From the NCBI GenBank assembly GCA_022497155.1, contig MU385734.1, positions 310,001 through 374,000 of the forward strand: a DNA stretch of 64,000 nucleotides, read 5' to 3'. The notes below the pieces were generated by a model. It was not told the DNA's origin and did not search any database. It saw only the letters and a program-made list of their open reading frames with translations. The position numbers and the translations under genes were made by a program. This DNA comes from Whalleya microplaca (taxonomy: Eukaryota; Ascomycota; Sordariomycetes; Xylariales; Xylariaceae). Position 1 is the stretch's first letter, and each line of letters starts with the position of its first letter. Positions 25,403 through 36,518 of the stretch are shown one piece after another.

Positions 25403-26368
25403 TCAACGCCGCAATTCCGACCTCACCCACTCATCAACAGTAGTCGGCTCCCGCCCCAAAAGCCACCGGAGGACATTTGGGCTGCCCACCAGACCACGTC
25501 TGTTGTAAAACAACACCAACTTCTCTGCCCTATCCCGAACAATATCGGGCCGAGAATCCCCTTCAGCGGAGGGACCCAACTGCTCTGACTTGTTGCCTGT
25601 GAACAGGCCAGACTTCGTGTCACCGTACAAGCTTGTCAGAAGACAATCAACGCCGCCCTCGAAGGTCGGCGTCTTGATCTCTACTTCTTTCCCCAGGTAT
25701 TTTCCTACCACAACCGCAATTTCGCCATCACTGATTGGCAATGTGGAGCAAAGCGGATATTGCGCGAGGTAATGCTTCTCGCGCTCGTTTAACACCTTGG
25801 CAGAGGCCTCTGCTAAATCACGCAGCGCGATCACGCTATTTGGGTGTATAGGATTCCACATCCATTCCAGGGCCGGCTTATCGAGCGCCGCCAGCTGCGC
25901 GACTGGAAACGTGTCCAGGAAGTTAGTCGGTTGCATGACGGTCCAGTTTATCGGGCTCAAAAAGAGTCGTTCCTCAATGCGGCTCTTCAAGTCGTGCTGT
26001 ATCAGATTGCGGTGTTGTGTGCCAAGCACGCTGCTGAAGACAAAGTGCTTGAACACGTTGCCTGGTCGTTGGGATTCGACCACCGCGGCGTCGGTCATGT
26101 TTTTACCAATCTCCTCTTCGCGGGAGTGGAATGACGGCCCAACATGATAGACGGCCGTTGCGCCATGCAGCAAGGAGCGACAGGCGCTTTCGGAGGTGAG
26201 ATCGGTTTGCCGAATTTCGGCATCTGGGTAAGCGGCCCGTAATCTTGAGGTGGTGGACTCTGAGTGGGTAGCCAAACGTAGCTTGAACTTCCCTTTATTA
26301 TAGAGAAGAGGCAGCAGGAGCGTACATTGCTTGCCTCCAGGAGATGTCACTACTAGAATCTCGCTCAT
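25403..26368 (-). CDS. NmrA-like NAD(P)-binding protein
   Basis: Single exon of 321 residues, typical of NmrA/atypical short-chain dehydrogenase proteins. The N-terminal Rossmann strand ILVVTSPGGKQ stands where TGxxGxxG is usual, so the glycine motif is modified. An AVYHVGPSF strand follows, then VFSSVLGTQHRNLIQHDLKSRIEE, in which HxxxK replaces the YxxxK catalytic pair, as in many NmrA-like sensors that bind NAD(P) without reducing a substrate. WTVMQPTNFLD and a C-terminal DEWVRSEL segment fit the family. Likely cytosolic redox sensor or atypical reductase; the exact role is unknown. It starts at the first ATG. The frame has no interruption. Confidence 0.8.
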   Translation of the reverse strand: MSEILVVTSPGGKQCTLLLPLLYNKGKFKLRLATHSESTTSRLRAAYPDAEIRQTDLTSESACRSLLHGATAVYHVGPSFHSREEEIGKNMTDAAVVESQRPGNVFKHFVFSSVLGTQHRNLIQHDLKSRIEERLFLSPINWTVMQPTNFLDTFPVAQLAALDKPALEWMWNPIHPNSVIALRDLAEASAKVLNEREKHYLAQYPLCSTLPISDGEIAVVVGKYLGKEVEIKTPTFEGGVDCLLTSLYGDTKSGLFTGNKSEQLGPSAEGDSRPDIVRDRAEKLVLFYNRRGLVGSPNVLRWLLGREPTTVDEWVRSELRR

Positions 26369-26958
26369 CGTAACGAACTGCGCAGACGAAATGCCGAGTA
26401 GAACTTAAGTCAGATGGAGATAGCTGCCATTGAGGATCACCTTCTTATATAATATTACGTACGGGCTATTATAACTGATATTTTGGGGTCTCTACGTCCC
26501 TACTTTATACGGAGTTTAGCTCTGGTCTATTGGCGAGTAGTTGTATCCTATTTATGTAATATTCTCACAACGTAGTAGTATCATTGAACCTCCATCCGGA
26601 GTTTTGCTCCAGGCCGAGCGCGAATACCAGCAAACACCCAAAACCTCCTCATATGTATCTCCACATTATGGTCTACCCATCTCACTGAATTATGCGAAAT
26701 ATAATTCGCCGCTACGACATTGATGTACATGGTCACCCGGATTTCGCTCCCAAAATGCTACTAAATGCCGAGGTGGGCAATGCAATGACTAGGATGCGAC
26801 ATACTCTGGTCCATAGCTGATTATTTGACTAAGCGAAAGCATATGCACCGTCTAAATGCAAAGGCATAAGATATATCATGTACTCATCCCACGAACACCC
26901 ATATGCAGCTTTCCTATGCAAAAGAGACGACGGATCGTCCTATCGTTATAACATGAAC
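26369..26958. other. Intergenic, no gene seen
   Basis: Moderately AT-rich spacer between the NmrA-like promoter and the 3' end of the LPMO gene. No supported frame. Confidence 0.4.
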
Positions 26959-27937
26959 CTAACCGCTGTAGACTGGTGGGCCTGGGATCGTGTACTGAAG
27001 TGTTTGATGTTAGCACAGTCGTGGGGATGGGTTTGAGTCTCTCACGAAACCAAAATGTACGTACTTCAGTGAAGTCATTGCCCCAAATATCAACCTTGAT
27101 ACCCGGGTCACTGGGGCTGTATGCTCCTGGGAATTCCACACCCTCTGGCTCTGCTGATCCTCCGCCAGTGACCGTGAGTTGCTTTTTTATACTGTTAGCA
27201 TGTATTATTGCATCCAACTGACCGTCCCTTCTTTGGCACAGCACGGAATCACTCACATAGCAGGTCATGTAGAACTGTGCGCCATTGGCTTGAGAGGCGG
27301 TATGGAGTGCAATGGTTTCCGCACGCAGGAGGTAGTCGCCGGGTGCAATGTCGGCCGGGATTGTGACATCCTGTTTCCCACAGTTCTCGTTGAGCTTATC
27401 GTTTCCCCAGGTGTCTGTGGCAGAATCGTAGCCATCCTCATAGATCTTGAACCAGGGCGACGAGCCGTCTGCTGCAGAGGCATCATCCACCTTGCTCAGG
27501 TATACCAGCACTGGACCGAAGTGGTTGCCTCCAAGGGCTTCGCTGGTGCAGTCTCTGTCACCGGGCTGCTGATGCATCTCGACGGTCACAGAGTCTCCAG
27601 CTGAGCGGTTGTTAGCAGGCAAAACAGTGGACAACGAAAAGAAGTACTCACCCGGTACACTGCACTTCGCGCTAGCTGGTGCGGAGCCGGCGTTGCAACG
27701 AATGTCGTCGGTGGTCACGCTCGTCACTGGATTGTTGTTCCCCTTCGTGCAGTCAGTACTGATCTTCATCAGATCCCCCTTGTCTTCGTTGCGGCTTCAG
27801 TGTGTGCAACGTACAGGCAGCCTAGCACAGGTTGACTCCTGGTCCACCCCATCAACCCATAGCTCTTGAAATGTCGCATGTCCAGCGGCTGAAGTTGCCA
27901 GCGTGGACACGGCGAATGCAATAGCGGCCGACTTCAT
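26959..27937 (-). CDS. AA9 lytic polysaccharide monooxygenase, secreted
   Basis: Copper enzyme that oxidatively cleaves cellulose or hemicellulose outside the cell. Five exons on the minus strand: 27,937-27,815, 27,742-27,652, 27,600-27,257, 27,181-27,065 and 26,994-26,959, giving 236 residues. The signal peptide (residues 1-19) is followed by His20, which becomes the N-terminal copper ligand after cleavage (GHATFQELWVDG). The second ligand is His98 in GGNHFGPVLVYL, and the axial Tyr182 lies in GAQFYMTCY; all three are present. WFKIYEDGYD, KLNENCGK and GDYLLRAETIALHTA are standard blocks. It ends at YTIPGPPVYSG with no linker or CBM1, so it is a catalytic-domain-only AA9. Each intron has a GT donor and several have a GCTAAC branch site. 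Confidence 0.93.
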
Positions 27938-30900
27938 CGTGAAGATGTTACTGATCCGTTCTAAAGCTGCTTTCGAATTTATTTTGGTGTTGAGATTCAC
28001 GGAAACACACAGGAACTTTGTCACATCTTATCCTATTGGGGTGACAACGATGAATAAATACGATTTTCGTTAGCAGCTTCAAAGGGGTCCAGGACGCTCG
28101 GCGTTATTTCATGCGAGGCGTGCCGCCGGCTTGGAGTTCTATATGAATCTCGGGGCTCAGCATGAGCGCAGTAATTGAAAACGACAGGGCTGGTTCGGCA
28201 TTTGGGCATCATGTGCTGGCCCCTATCCGCCGCTGCTAGAGCAAAAATGGTATGGGATACCTTGGATTTGTGCCTGCGTCGTATCAGCAGTAGGGACAGA
28301 TCCGGAGCGAAAATGTAATTTGGCTAAATTGCGCTCCCGTCCGGAGAGTCACCAGAGCATGGCCGATCTTGCCTTCAAAAAGCCACTTAATGCGGTTAGA
28401 GGTATAGAAAGATGAAGGCCACGCCCAAATTCGCCGAGTGAAATGGAGAACGGAGGTCCTTTGTTTCCCCCATTGGGATTTGATGCTTGTGTCTGATTGG
28501 CTAGTTTATAATCGATCGTCTCTTCGCATCGGCTTTCGGCTACGCTATCCGCTCAATACCATCTAGCTAGTAGCATGTAGAATACGAGCACTTCATTGAA
28601 GTTGGTCTCCTGTATGGCAATTGGAGCTTCTTGTTAACAACTCCATCCTCGTTAGACAGACGTTTTGTATGTGAGGTACACTACGCTTGTCGAGTGATTT
28701 TGTTACACAAAGGCTGTCACACGGGGATTGGTATGCAAGCCGTTGTTACAAAGGCATGCCTATAATCATATAGCTTGCATGGGTCCCACGTCATCCTACC
28801 TAAAAACCAAATCATAGGTAGACGCTCGAAGACGTCTAACGTCTGTGGGCTAGGCAGATATCCAGTGCCTACTTCTATCCTTTGTAAACGCGTCAAGTCT
28901 AGGTGAAAGAAATATATCAGCTATTTCGAAACTGTCACGAGTACTTCGTAAGTCTTGTAGTTATAAAACTACATGGTACAGGCAACTGGATAGATGATAT
29001 TGAATCGAAGCTTCCCGGCTTCAATACGGTATTCGGCTCAAGATACGGACCGAATGCATGCTACTATTCCTCAAACAGCCCTTCATAATGTACTATACTT
29101 AGTACGCACAGATGTCTCACGATGGTATTTGTCATTCAGAGTAAAATGTGCTGATTAGTCGATAGTCTCATGACGATTCAACCCTAGGAGTATCAAGTTG
29201 TACGGTGCCACCAAATCCAGGTGACGAAATCATTTCAATATACACGAAGTAGAATATATGTATTAACTCGTGTTTCTCAGAGCACATTGCTACTGATAAA
29301 TATCAAAAAGAAAAAACATCTAGCGCAAGAATCTTCTTTCTAAACACATTGCGCCCAGTTGACATTGCAAAATCAAGTTTACAGTTAGGAGAATATAGAG
29401 ATACCCCAGCATGATGTCTTCGGCGGTAAAAGGAGTCATATATTTGTCTGACCGCCGCTGTACAGCCCCGTACTGATCTCGAGATAGATATATTGAGACA
29501 CTGTGTGCTGTACTCGATTCGGCCTTGGCGGCAGGCATATCCGGCGTGTCCAAGTTATGGACCTATCCTGAAGTTCCCGGGTTCCCCCGAATGAAGAGAG
29601 CCTTGAGACCTTTTTAATATATAGAATAGTATATGGATCTCTTTGAAAAGGAAAAATCTACTTGGAATAGAGCTCTATTCAGTGTAGGATACCTTGTCAC
29701 CGAGTACATAAGGCACTACTACAAACCGGATTTTGGCGGTTTCGCTATTGAATCATAGAGAACTAACCTTGATCAATAATTTCACGTCTTATAATTCTTG
29801 AGCTACATGCCTAATGATGACAGATACTGTAAATGCTCGATGTTTTGTCTAGCAGATGATGCAGTTGAATAGGATATTGACTACACAGAGGAAGAACTGG
29901 AGGTCAAGCGTGCGTGTTAGGACGGATGCTAATCTCATGAGGGGAGATCCGTATAGAGCTGTGTTTTTGATACATAGTCTCTTCAACAGCTGAAGCCATT
30001 AATTTGTATTGATAACGATTCGGAATCGTCATGTTATTATCCAGGCATGGTTCGCACTTCGCTTGATATGTTAGGGGTGCGGCTTAGTCAGCTACGCTAC
30101 CCTAACATGATAGTATGTTCTACATTTCATACTTACATATGATCGTCTCATGTGGCCCGTGGAAGCTCAATTTTGTCAGTTTATTCTGTTCGTTTTCTGA
30201 CCTAGTTAAGATTAAGAAAGAACTTATAGACTTTCAGCGAGTAAGAGTTTCCTGTTGAACGGCAGCTCCCTTAGGCCATGGCAAATATAGCAGCTTGTAG
30301 CTAATATGAGTAATTCGAAGAATCATATAAACAATGTTATAGAATAATCACTAAAAGAAAACACGACCAGGGTGACGAGGATCTTGAAAAATTGCGTGCA
30401 ATTATATTATTGAGCAGCTGATTTTATAGGCACCGTTGAAATAACATTTCTCCGCTTTAAAGTCATAATACTGGATTGTTGCATTAGCGCATAAATTTAG
30501 TAATAGGGTATTACCTAATGGCGACCGAGGAAAGACAATGACAATATATTACATGGTGGCATTAAGCGTACTTGGTAAGCGAATGGATTTCTCTATGTTT
30601 AAGCGTATGGGTATTGCCGTTATTAGTGCAAGAGAAATATGATCGCTGCCTAAAGCCCTGCTGGGCGCAGTGTATGCAACCACTGACATGGCACGTTTAC
30701 CAGCCACCCGATATTCCAACAGTATGAGAGAGACTTCATCTAAAATAAAGAAGCCGACTAGTGAAAGGATTCTGTTAACAGTGGATCTAGATGTGGACTA
30801 GCGATATGTTGTCTGTATTCAGCTGTACTTTGTGGTGCCCCACATACTGCCTTGTACATCTCTTTGCAACTATTCTAAGACCCTGACATCAAGGCCCGTT

Positions 30901-31353
30901 AGACCGTCTATGTTAGACTCTCCCGCAAGCAAAGACTGTGAAACACTTTCGAATTTGAAGACAGTGGTATTGTATGACTTGCTAAGCCACCGTCTACTAC
31001 GCACTACACCACCATATCCCCATATTGCGGTTATTCATAGGTGGCCGCACTTCGACTGCGCCACAATCCTAGCGACCATCATTATCAGCTTCGGCTCTCA
31101 ATTTTTTTTGGATCTTACATATTCTGAGTTGTTCCTCTGTTCTTATTTAGATGCAATAAAGTTTTTCAAATTAATATTACACATCGGATATTGCAGAGGC
31201 ACTTGTACCTTGAGGCTCCATTTACGATCCTAACGAAAGCTTTAAAGGTTATAAGTGTAGCCCACTGAGAGCACCACGGGCGCCTCGGCGATAGCAGCGA
31301 ACGTGTCATTCACGGTGAAACATTGTAATTTTCGACCCCAAGCTTTAGACGCA
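27938..31353. other. 3.4 kb gene-free stretch
   Basis: Contains the LPMO promoter (27,938 onward) and then mixed-composition DNA with no frame I can support. The part from about 28,900 to 30,700 is AT-richer and may be old, diverged repeat. Frames at 28,903-29,088 and 30,832-31,233 have no protein-like features. Confidence 0.4.
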
Positions 31354-32466
31354 ATGGCGAGGGGATCAATCATCGTCGACAAGGTGACGCGTGCAGCCGG
31401 AACGGTTCACCGGCCATCAGATGCGGCCGGACCCAGCGCTGCTCCGGAAGAAGGGATTGTTGCGGGACCCTCGGCAGATCCAGCTGTTCCAGGAGGTCTC
31501 CCGGCTGAGCTACCAGCAGAAGAGGTTCCCGTAGCCACACAATCACATCACCCACCACCTTACTCAAGCCCTTCGAACACTTCTTTAGATCCTCGAGCCC
31601 GGTCTCCACTATCGAAGGGCCCACAGTATTATCCCGGGCTGCCTGTCCTGGACTACCGCCAGTACTTACCACCTCTGTTTGACCTGTCTGAAGACACCAC
31701 TACTATCACCAGCAAGGCTTCCTATCTATCCGAGAATGTCAATGCCCTGGCTACCTTGATACGGAACCTCGCCACCGTGCCCCCTAAGCCGCAGGTCTTG
31801 ATCAAAGGCAACCGTGGACGGAAAGTCGATTTCAGCATCAAACTGAACTTAATGAACTTGCTGGTTCCAAATGACGCTCGAGACCGCCACGATTACCTGA
31901 GGTGTGTTAGTCAAGGCGAGATGGCTCTCCGAGGAGGGAACCAGCCTTCCCTGAAGCCCGATTTTGGCGCAGATACTGGTCTTGAAGCTTGGTGCGAGAC
32001 GTTCATCAAGGATCCGGCATCTATCAAATCATTCACGTTGGAACGTGTAGTAGCGAATCTCGATACGAACTGGATAGAAGGCCAAATTCGGAGTCTCGTT
32101 GCCACTACGAATTATAAAGGTCAAGTCACAGTGCAGTTTCCCGTCACCCATGCCAAGGTCGTCGTCCAGAATCCGGACAAACACAACAAATTCCTCACTA
32201 GTGTCGCATCCTTGTTCTCTAGCAAGAGCAAGTATGAAGTCGTGAAGGCGGTGTGGCCGTTTGCGACGGGTAGGAACGACGAGCAGGGGCGGAGATGCGT
32301 TGTGCAGAGTGAGAAGACGTGGTGGGAAGAATGGAGAGATCCGGTCAAATACGCCATAGCGACGAAGCGCCAGGGCTGGGTCACAAACGAAGATAAACTT
32401 GAATGTATCATGGAAGGGAGGGGAAAGAAGATTTCCTTAATCGATTGGGGTTCGGAGTATGAATAG
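31354..32466 (+). CDS. Unrecognised protein with proline-rich N-terminus and PPxY motif
   Basis: Single exon of 370 residues from the ATG at 31,354 (MARGSIIVDK). The frame continues 17 codons further upstream, but only to a GTG at 31,303, so 31,354 is the start I use. Residues 15-95 are Pro/Ala/Ser-rich and disordered, with a PPPY motif (near residue 67) that could bind WW domains. The remainder is folded-looking and Trp-rich: WCETFIKDP, WIEGQIRSLV, a KVVVQNPDKHNKFL strand, TWWEEWRDPVKYA and a final ISLIDWGSEYE. There is no signal peptide or membrane segment. Codon use and composition match genuine neighbours. I do not recognise the family and assign no function. Confidence 0.7.
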   Translation: MARGSIIVDKVTRAAGTVHRPSDAAGPSAAPEEGIVAGPSADPAVPGGLPAELPAEEVPVATQSHHPPPYSSPSNTSLDPRARSPLSKGPQYYPGLPVLDYRQYLPPLFDLSEDTTTITSKASYLSENVNALATLIRNLATVPPKPQVLIKGNRGRKVDFSIKLNLMNLLVPNDARDRHDYLRCVSQGEMALRGGNQPSLKPDFGADTGLEAWCETFIKDPASIKSFTLERVVANLDTNWIEGQIRSLVATTNYKGQVTVQFPVTHAKVVVQNPDKHNKFLTSVASLFSSKSKYEVVKAVWPFATGRNDEQGRRCVVQSEKTWWEEWRDPVKYAIATKRQGWVTNEDKLECIMEGRGKKISLIDWGSEYE

Positions 32467-33479
32467 AGTTCGCCTGGCTCGTAATGGGATGGAAGGTCTG
32501 ATGATGTATACGAATGAACCCCCTTTTGCGATTCGGACGGTCTCTAGCTGGGTGTCATCTCAACGGGGGAGGGGGATATGATCCTAGATATTCAGAACGC
32601 CCATCTTAATGTCAAATTGATATTTAATTATGTATCGACGGTGGACTCGTCGCCTTAAAGAACGGCCATACATGCATTGGCTTAGGAGTTTTGCCTCGGC
32701 GAGAGAGTGACTGATCGGAACCGTTAAACATTGAAGGTGTGTCAAGTCAACGGCAATTTCAATTTAATGTATGATGATTGGACGTTGATAGGTGTCAGTA
32801 TTTGTATAGAACGATATCTGTGTGTTACGTTCTCCAATATAGCCCTCACGGCTACCATAGATCCTCGCCCCTTGCGCTTCGCCATAGTTGGAGAATATTG
32901 GCAACAAATTGCATACGTGAGGCAAATTAGAGGAACTCCCGACTATTAAGTAATATGATGGCTGAGCGAGACCAGCACGATAAAGCGACTTATCCAGGGG
33001 GGTTCGCGACTGTTTCTCTACGTTCATCAATTATATATTTCTCGTCCATGTGTACCAGAAAATGCCAGGACTCAGGGCAGATAACCTCTAATTATTAGAG
33101 CACAGCATTTTCGGAAGAGCCGCTCCGTTTTCTCTTGGAGATTATGTTCCATGAACGAATATGCAAGAAGGGTCTTCTACCTTGTGCGCTCTCCAATACA
33201 CATGACATGCCGTTTTCCCGCCATTTTATCTAAGCGAAGTACCCTTGCTGCCTTGACTACGCGCGTACTTCACATAGTCTTGCATGAATGGCACCTTTGA
33301 CCCCGGATTTGCGATACCGCGATTCTGGGGAAGCATGCGGATCCCAGTGGCCATCATCATATCAAGACACTTCACATAGTCGACCAAGATACCTTCACGA
33401 TGTTTAATTTTTGTTATATTCTCGGGATTTTATTCAGTCAAATAGAGTCACTCGCCCAACGCCAATCCATCCCTGGCCG
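32467..33479. other. Intergenic, no gene seen
   Basis: 3' flanks of two converging genes. Short frames at 32,731-32,949 and 32,764-33,030 overlap on opposite strands and look like chance. Confidence 0.4.
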
Positions 33480-34956
33480 TTAACCCAGAGGGTAATTACA
33501 TTTGTGAACGACCAAGTCATGTCTGACCTGAATGGTCGTACTCGAGTGATTACGGTCGGAATCCAGCCGCGGGCTCTTACTGGCGCCAATCTCCGTCGTC
33601 ACCGACGATTTCAGCCAGTCGTAGTCCCTCGCGGCCCGGTAAGGGGCATGGGCGACAATGCGAGCGTATGACGGCGGTCTTGGCATTTGACTGCACAGGA
33701 TCCCATCTGAACCGTCTGCGCTACTACTGTGGCGTATATCAAAGCGCCCTGGATAGTAAATGTCGTCTTTACTGCCCATCATGACATTACAGCTTCCATC
33801 TGAGTGCCCGCGAATGTGCTTGCTTGTTCTGTCAACGTCGGTAGCCTGGGATCCTGAATGTCGCCTGTAGCCCCTGTTGCCCTTGTGCAGGCGATTCGAG
33901 AGGGACGGTACCCATTTGGAGACAACCGGTCTCAGCGTGGGCAAGCATGCGCAGGTAACACCCGAGCACAATTCTGTCATAGACCACGCTGACGCTTCGA
34001 CGTTCTCATATGAATAGTCGCCTCCCTGCTTCAGGTACTTGACACGGATGACAGAGATGGCGCAAGTGCTTAAAATGCTAGTTAGTATTTTGTCTCGATA
34101 GATCATAATCGCTGGTACGCAAGACTTACAAAAAGCCGAGACTGAAAATACCAATGAGAACCAATTTTTGTATCCTGGGTAAGTTGAGATGTGAGAGGAC
34201 CGGCATTGGTAGCACGAAGATAATGATGTCCGTCGCAATGTTCAATGCCGAGTTGATGTACCACTGTAGAAGGTTGGGGACACATCTGGCATGAAGCGAC
34301 TTGTCCCAGAATCCAGTAATTGGATTGCAAATGAAAATGGCGACGAGGACTTGAGATAAACTCCAGCACCCAATCACGATCATCGCAACGAGAAACAATA
34401 TTCGCATCTTCTTGACGGCAAGCACTCGGTAGTATTGTACCAAGAACGTCAGCTTCACGAACATGAGAGCAGCGTTGTATAGCAAGATGGAAATATAGAA
34501 GCCCTAACACCGAGCTGTCAGCCCCAAGTCGGAAGAGGGTATCTATCTAATGACGAACCTTGAGATATTTCTCGGTCTGCTCTGGATCCAGATCCCAGAG
34601 GTGTTTCCCCAGTCCATTACGTGTGTCTGAAATGCGTTAAAAACTGTTGGCTCAAGCTACAGCTCGATGAAACATTGCTTACTCAAGCATACGCAGGTTC
34701 CTGTTGCTATAACGAAGATCTTCACAGAGAGGTGTCAGCCATATACGTCTTCTTAAGACGGGAATCATCCGAGACTAACCAATGCTATCAACACCAGATA
34801 GTCATCTGCTCCAACCTGCTTGAGCATGACAGACCGCGTGTAGAAGCGAAGCGCAACTGTGGCGCTGGCGATGCTACATACAAGACATACTGCACCGATG
34901 AGGATACTCGCTTTATCACCGTGAGCTAAGGTAGAGGGACCAGCGGACAGATCCAT
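33480..34956 (-). CDS. Rhodopsin/PTH11-like seven-helix membrane protein
   Basis: Integral membrane protein of the fungal-specific SAT4/PTH11-type rhodopsin-domain family. Exons (minus strand) are 34,956-34,780, 34,719-34,683, 34,626-34,559, 34,503-34,130 and 34,068-33,480, giving 414 residues. Helix 1 (about residues 17-38) is followed by the family block LRFYTR...GADDYLVLIAL. Next come the GLGKHLWDL loop and helices around YISILLYNAALMFVKL and ILFLVAMIVIGCWSLSQVLVAIFICNPITGFWD (CxPxxxxWD is a family hallmark), and then the CVPNLLQWYINSALNIATD and IIIFVLPMPVL helices. The C-terminal tail of about 130 residues is hydrophilic. There is no CFEM domain at the N-terminus. Such proteins are thought to sense surface or nutrient cues; ligand unknown. 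Confidence 0.88.
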
Positions 34957-36518
34957 CTTCGCCGCCTAATAGCTGGTCCGGCTTGAGCGAGTCATGGATG
35001 GACGAGGTCTCAAAACACCTGAACGAAAGAGACAAACCTATATAAGTCAAGTAGGCACAAGCTTGGCCTTATAAACTTGCAGAATTTTCGAGATTTCTGA
35101 AAACCATCGGAGGCAGTCCGAGATTCACCAAACTCGGAAATACAGCCGCCCAGACAGACGGTATTCCGATATTGAAGGTTCGTCTCATTGTGACCTAGAT
35201 GTCTTAAGGTTGGATTACGTGCGACCTACTCTAGACATACAGATGCTTCTCCAAGTTTTCATAACGTGGAGTAAGGACGAAAGGGGAAGAAACGGATGCA
35301 CTTTGACGTGTGAGGGGTTCGCAAGCCAAGCTCGAAGGGTTCCTATTGCTATTCAGCCAACCAAACGCCTGGCCCTCTGTACCATGGGCGTCTCATTCAG
35401 AGCCTAGACATTCAATATATATAGGCATTTTTTACAGACATAGCCAGCCAATCACGATAATGCGGGGTGAAGGTCAGTCAAGAAACTACCGACGGGTAGC
35501 ATTCACTAATGCGACTACTGCGTGGGCTGGATGCTAGATGATAGATCGAACACTGGCTCCCTTGTGGGGGAAGCCGAATGGGGTAACTATCTAGAAATGT
35601 CAGTACTCCGCACAGGCACTCCGAGACGAGGCATTGCCGACCTAGATATGCTGAGGGCGCCTACAAGGTATGTGCAAATAAGTCGATATTAGCATGAACT
35701 CTGGCGATGAGATGGCGCGTGATGGGGACACCCAAGTCATGCAGATATGTGAAATATGAATTCAAGTAAGAGCAGGCCATTATAAGCGTTTGATGATATA
35801 GTGAGTTTAATCATTCAACTATATCATAAGTTTACATATCAACTCATCTTACTCCCCTCCTGATAGACTCAGTATGTAAATTGTTGAATGGCGGGCGATG
35901 TGTGAGAGATGAGATGAGATTGAAAATATGTATATTGTTGAAGATTAAATTGATAGATTCAGGTGAATGAGTTTCATCATGACATGCACAGAATGAGACA
36001 TGGGTTTGGTTTCTTGCCAGCTCATGTATTACGTGTACTTCCATCTTGTCAATTTGTGCGTCTTGGATACCTAGACTTGACTCATCTCTGTGTGTATGAT
36101 GATGCATTGAATGTGTGTTTTCAATTGGCACTTGATTGACAGCATCATTCTGTCGCTGAATTTCAGCGGGATTATGGCGCCTAGGCTACAGGGCGGGCGC
36201 TCGTGTAAGGTGCTCCATTAGTGACTCACGCCGACTGAATTTATTGGCTTCAGGGCCTCACCCACCTACTCAGCCCCAAAACTCATCCCATGCCTCAGTC
36301 TCAGCCGTGTCGATCAACCACTATGTAAGCAACGAGACGTCCACTCAACTTCATGTCGTCTACATGTTAATTGCCAATACGGACATCAGTTGATTTTCAG
36401 AGCTCTCGCAATACAAGTCAGTAAGCCTTAATAGGGCCCGACATTACAGTTTCATTGACTTTTAATTCCACCTGGTATCATACTTCCTAACTACGAGACA
36501 CGCCTCACAAAATCTACC
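34957..36518. other. Divergent intergenic promoter region
   Basis: Separates the divergent membrane-protein gene and the RNA-end protein gene. About 35,840-36,130 is a low-complexity TG/GA-rich patch. I see no gene. Confidence 0.4.

Noticed and set aside
27179..27604. Plus-strand frame of 141 codons opposite the LPMO gene
   Set aside because: Antisense shadow of the AA9 exon, whose motifs and splice sites are unambiguous.
30832..31233. 133-codon plus-strand frame
   Set aside because: Composition not protein-like, no start context, and it ends before an unrelated real gene.
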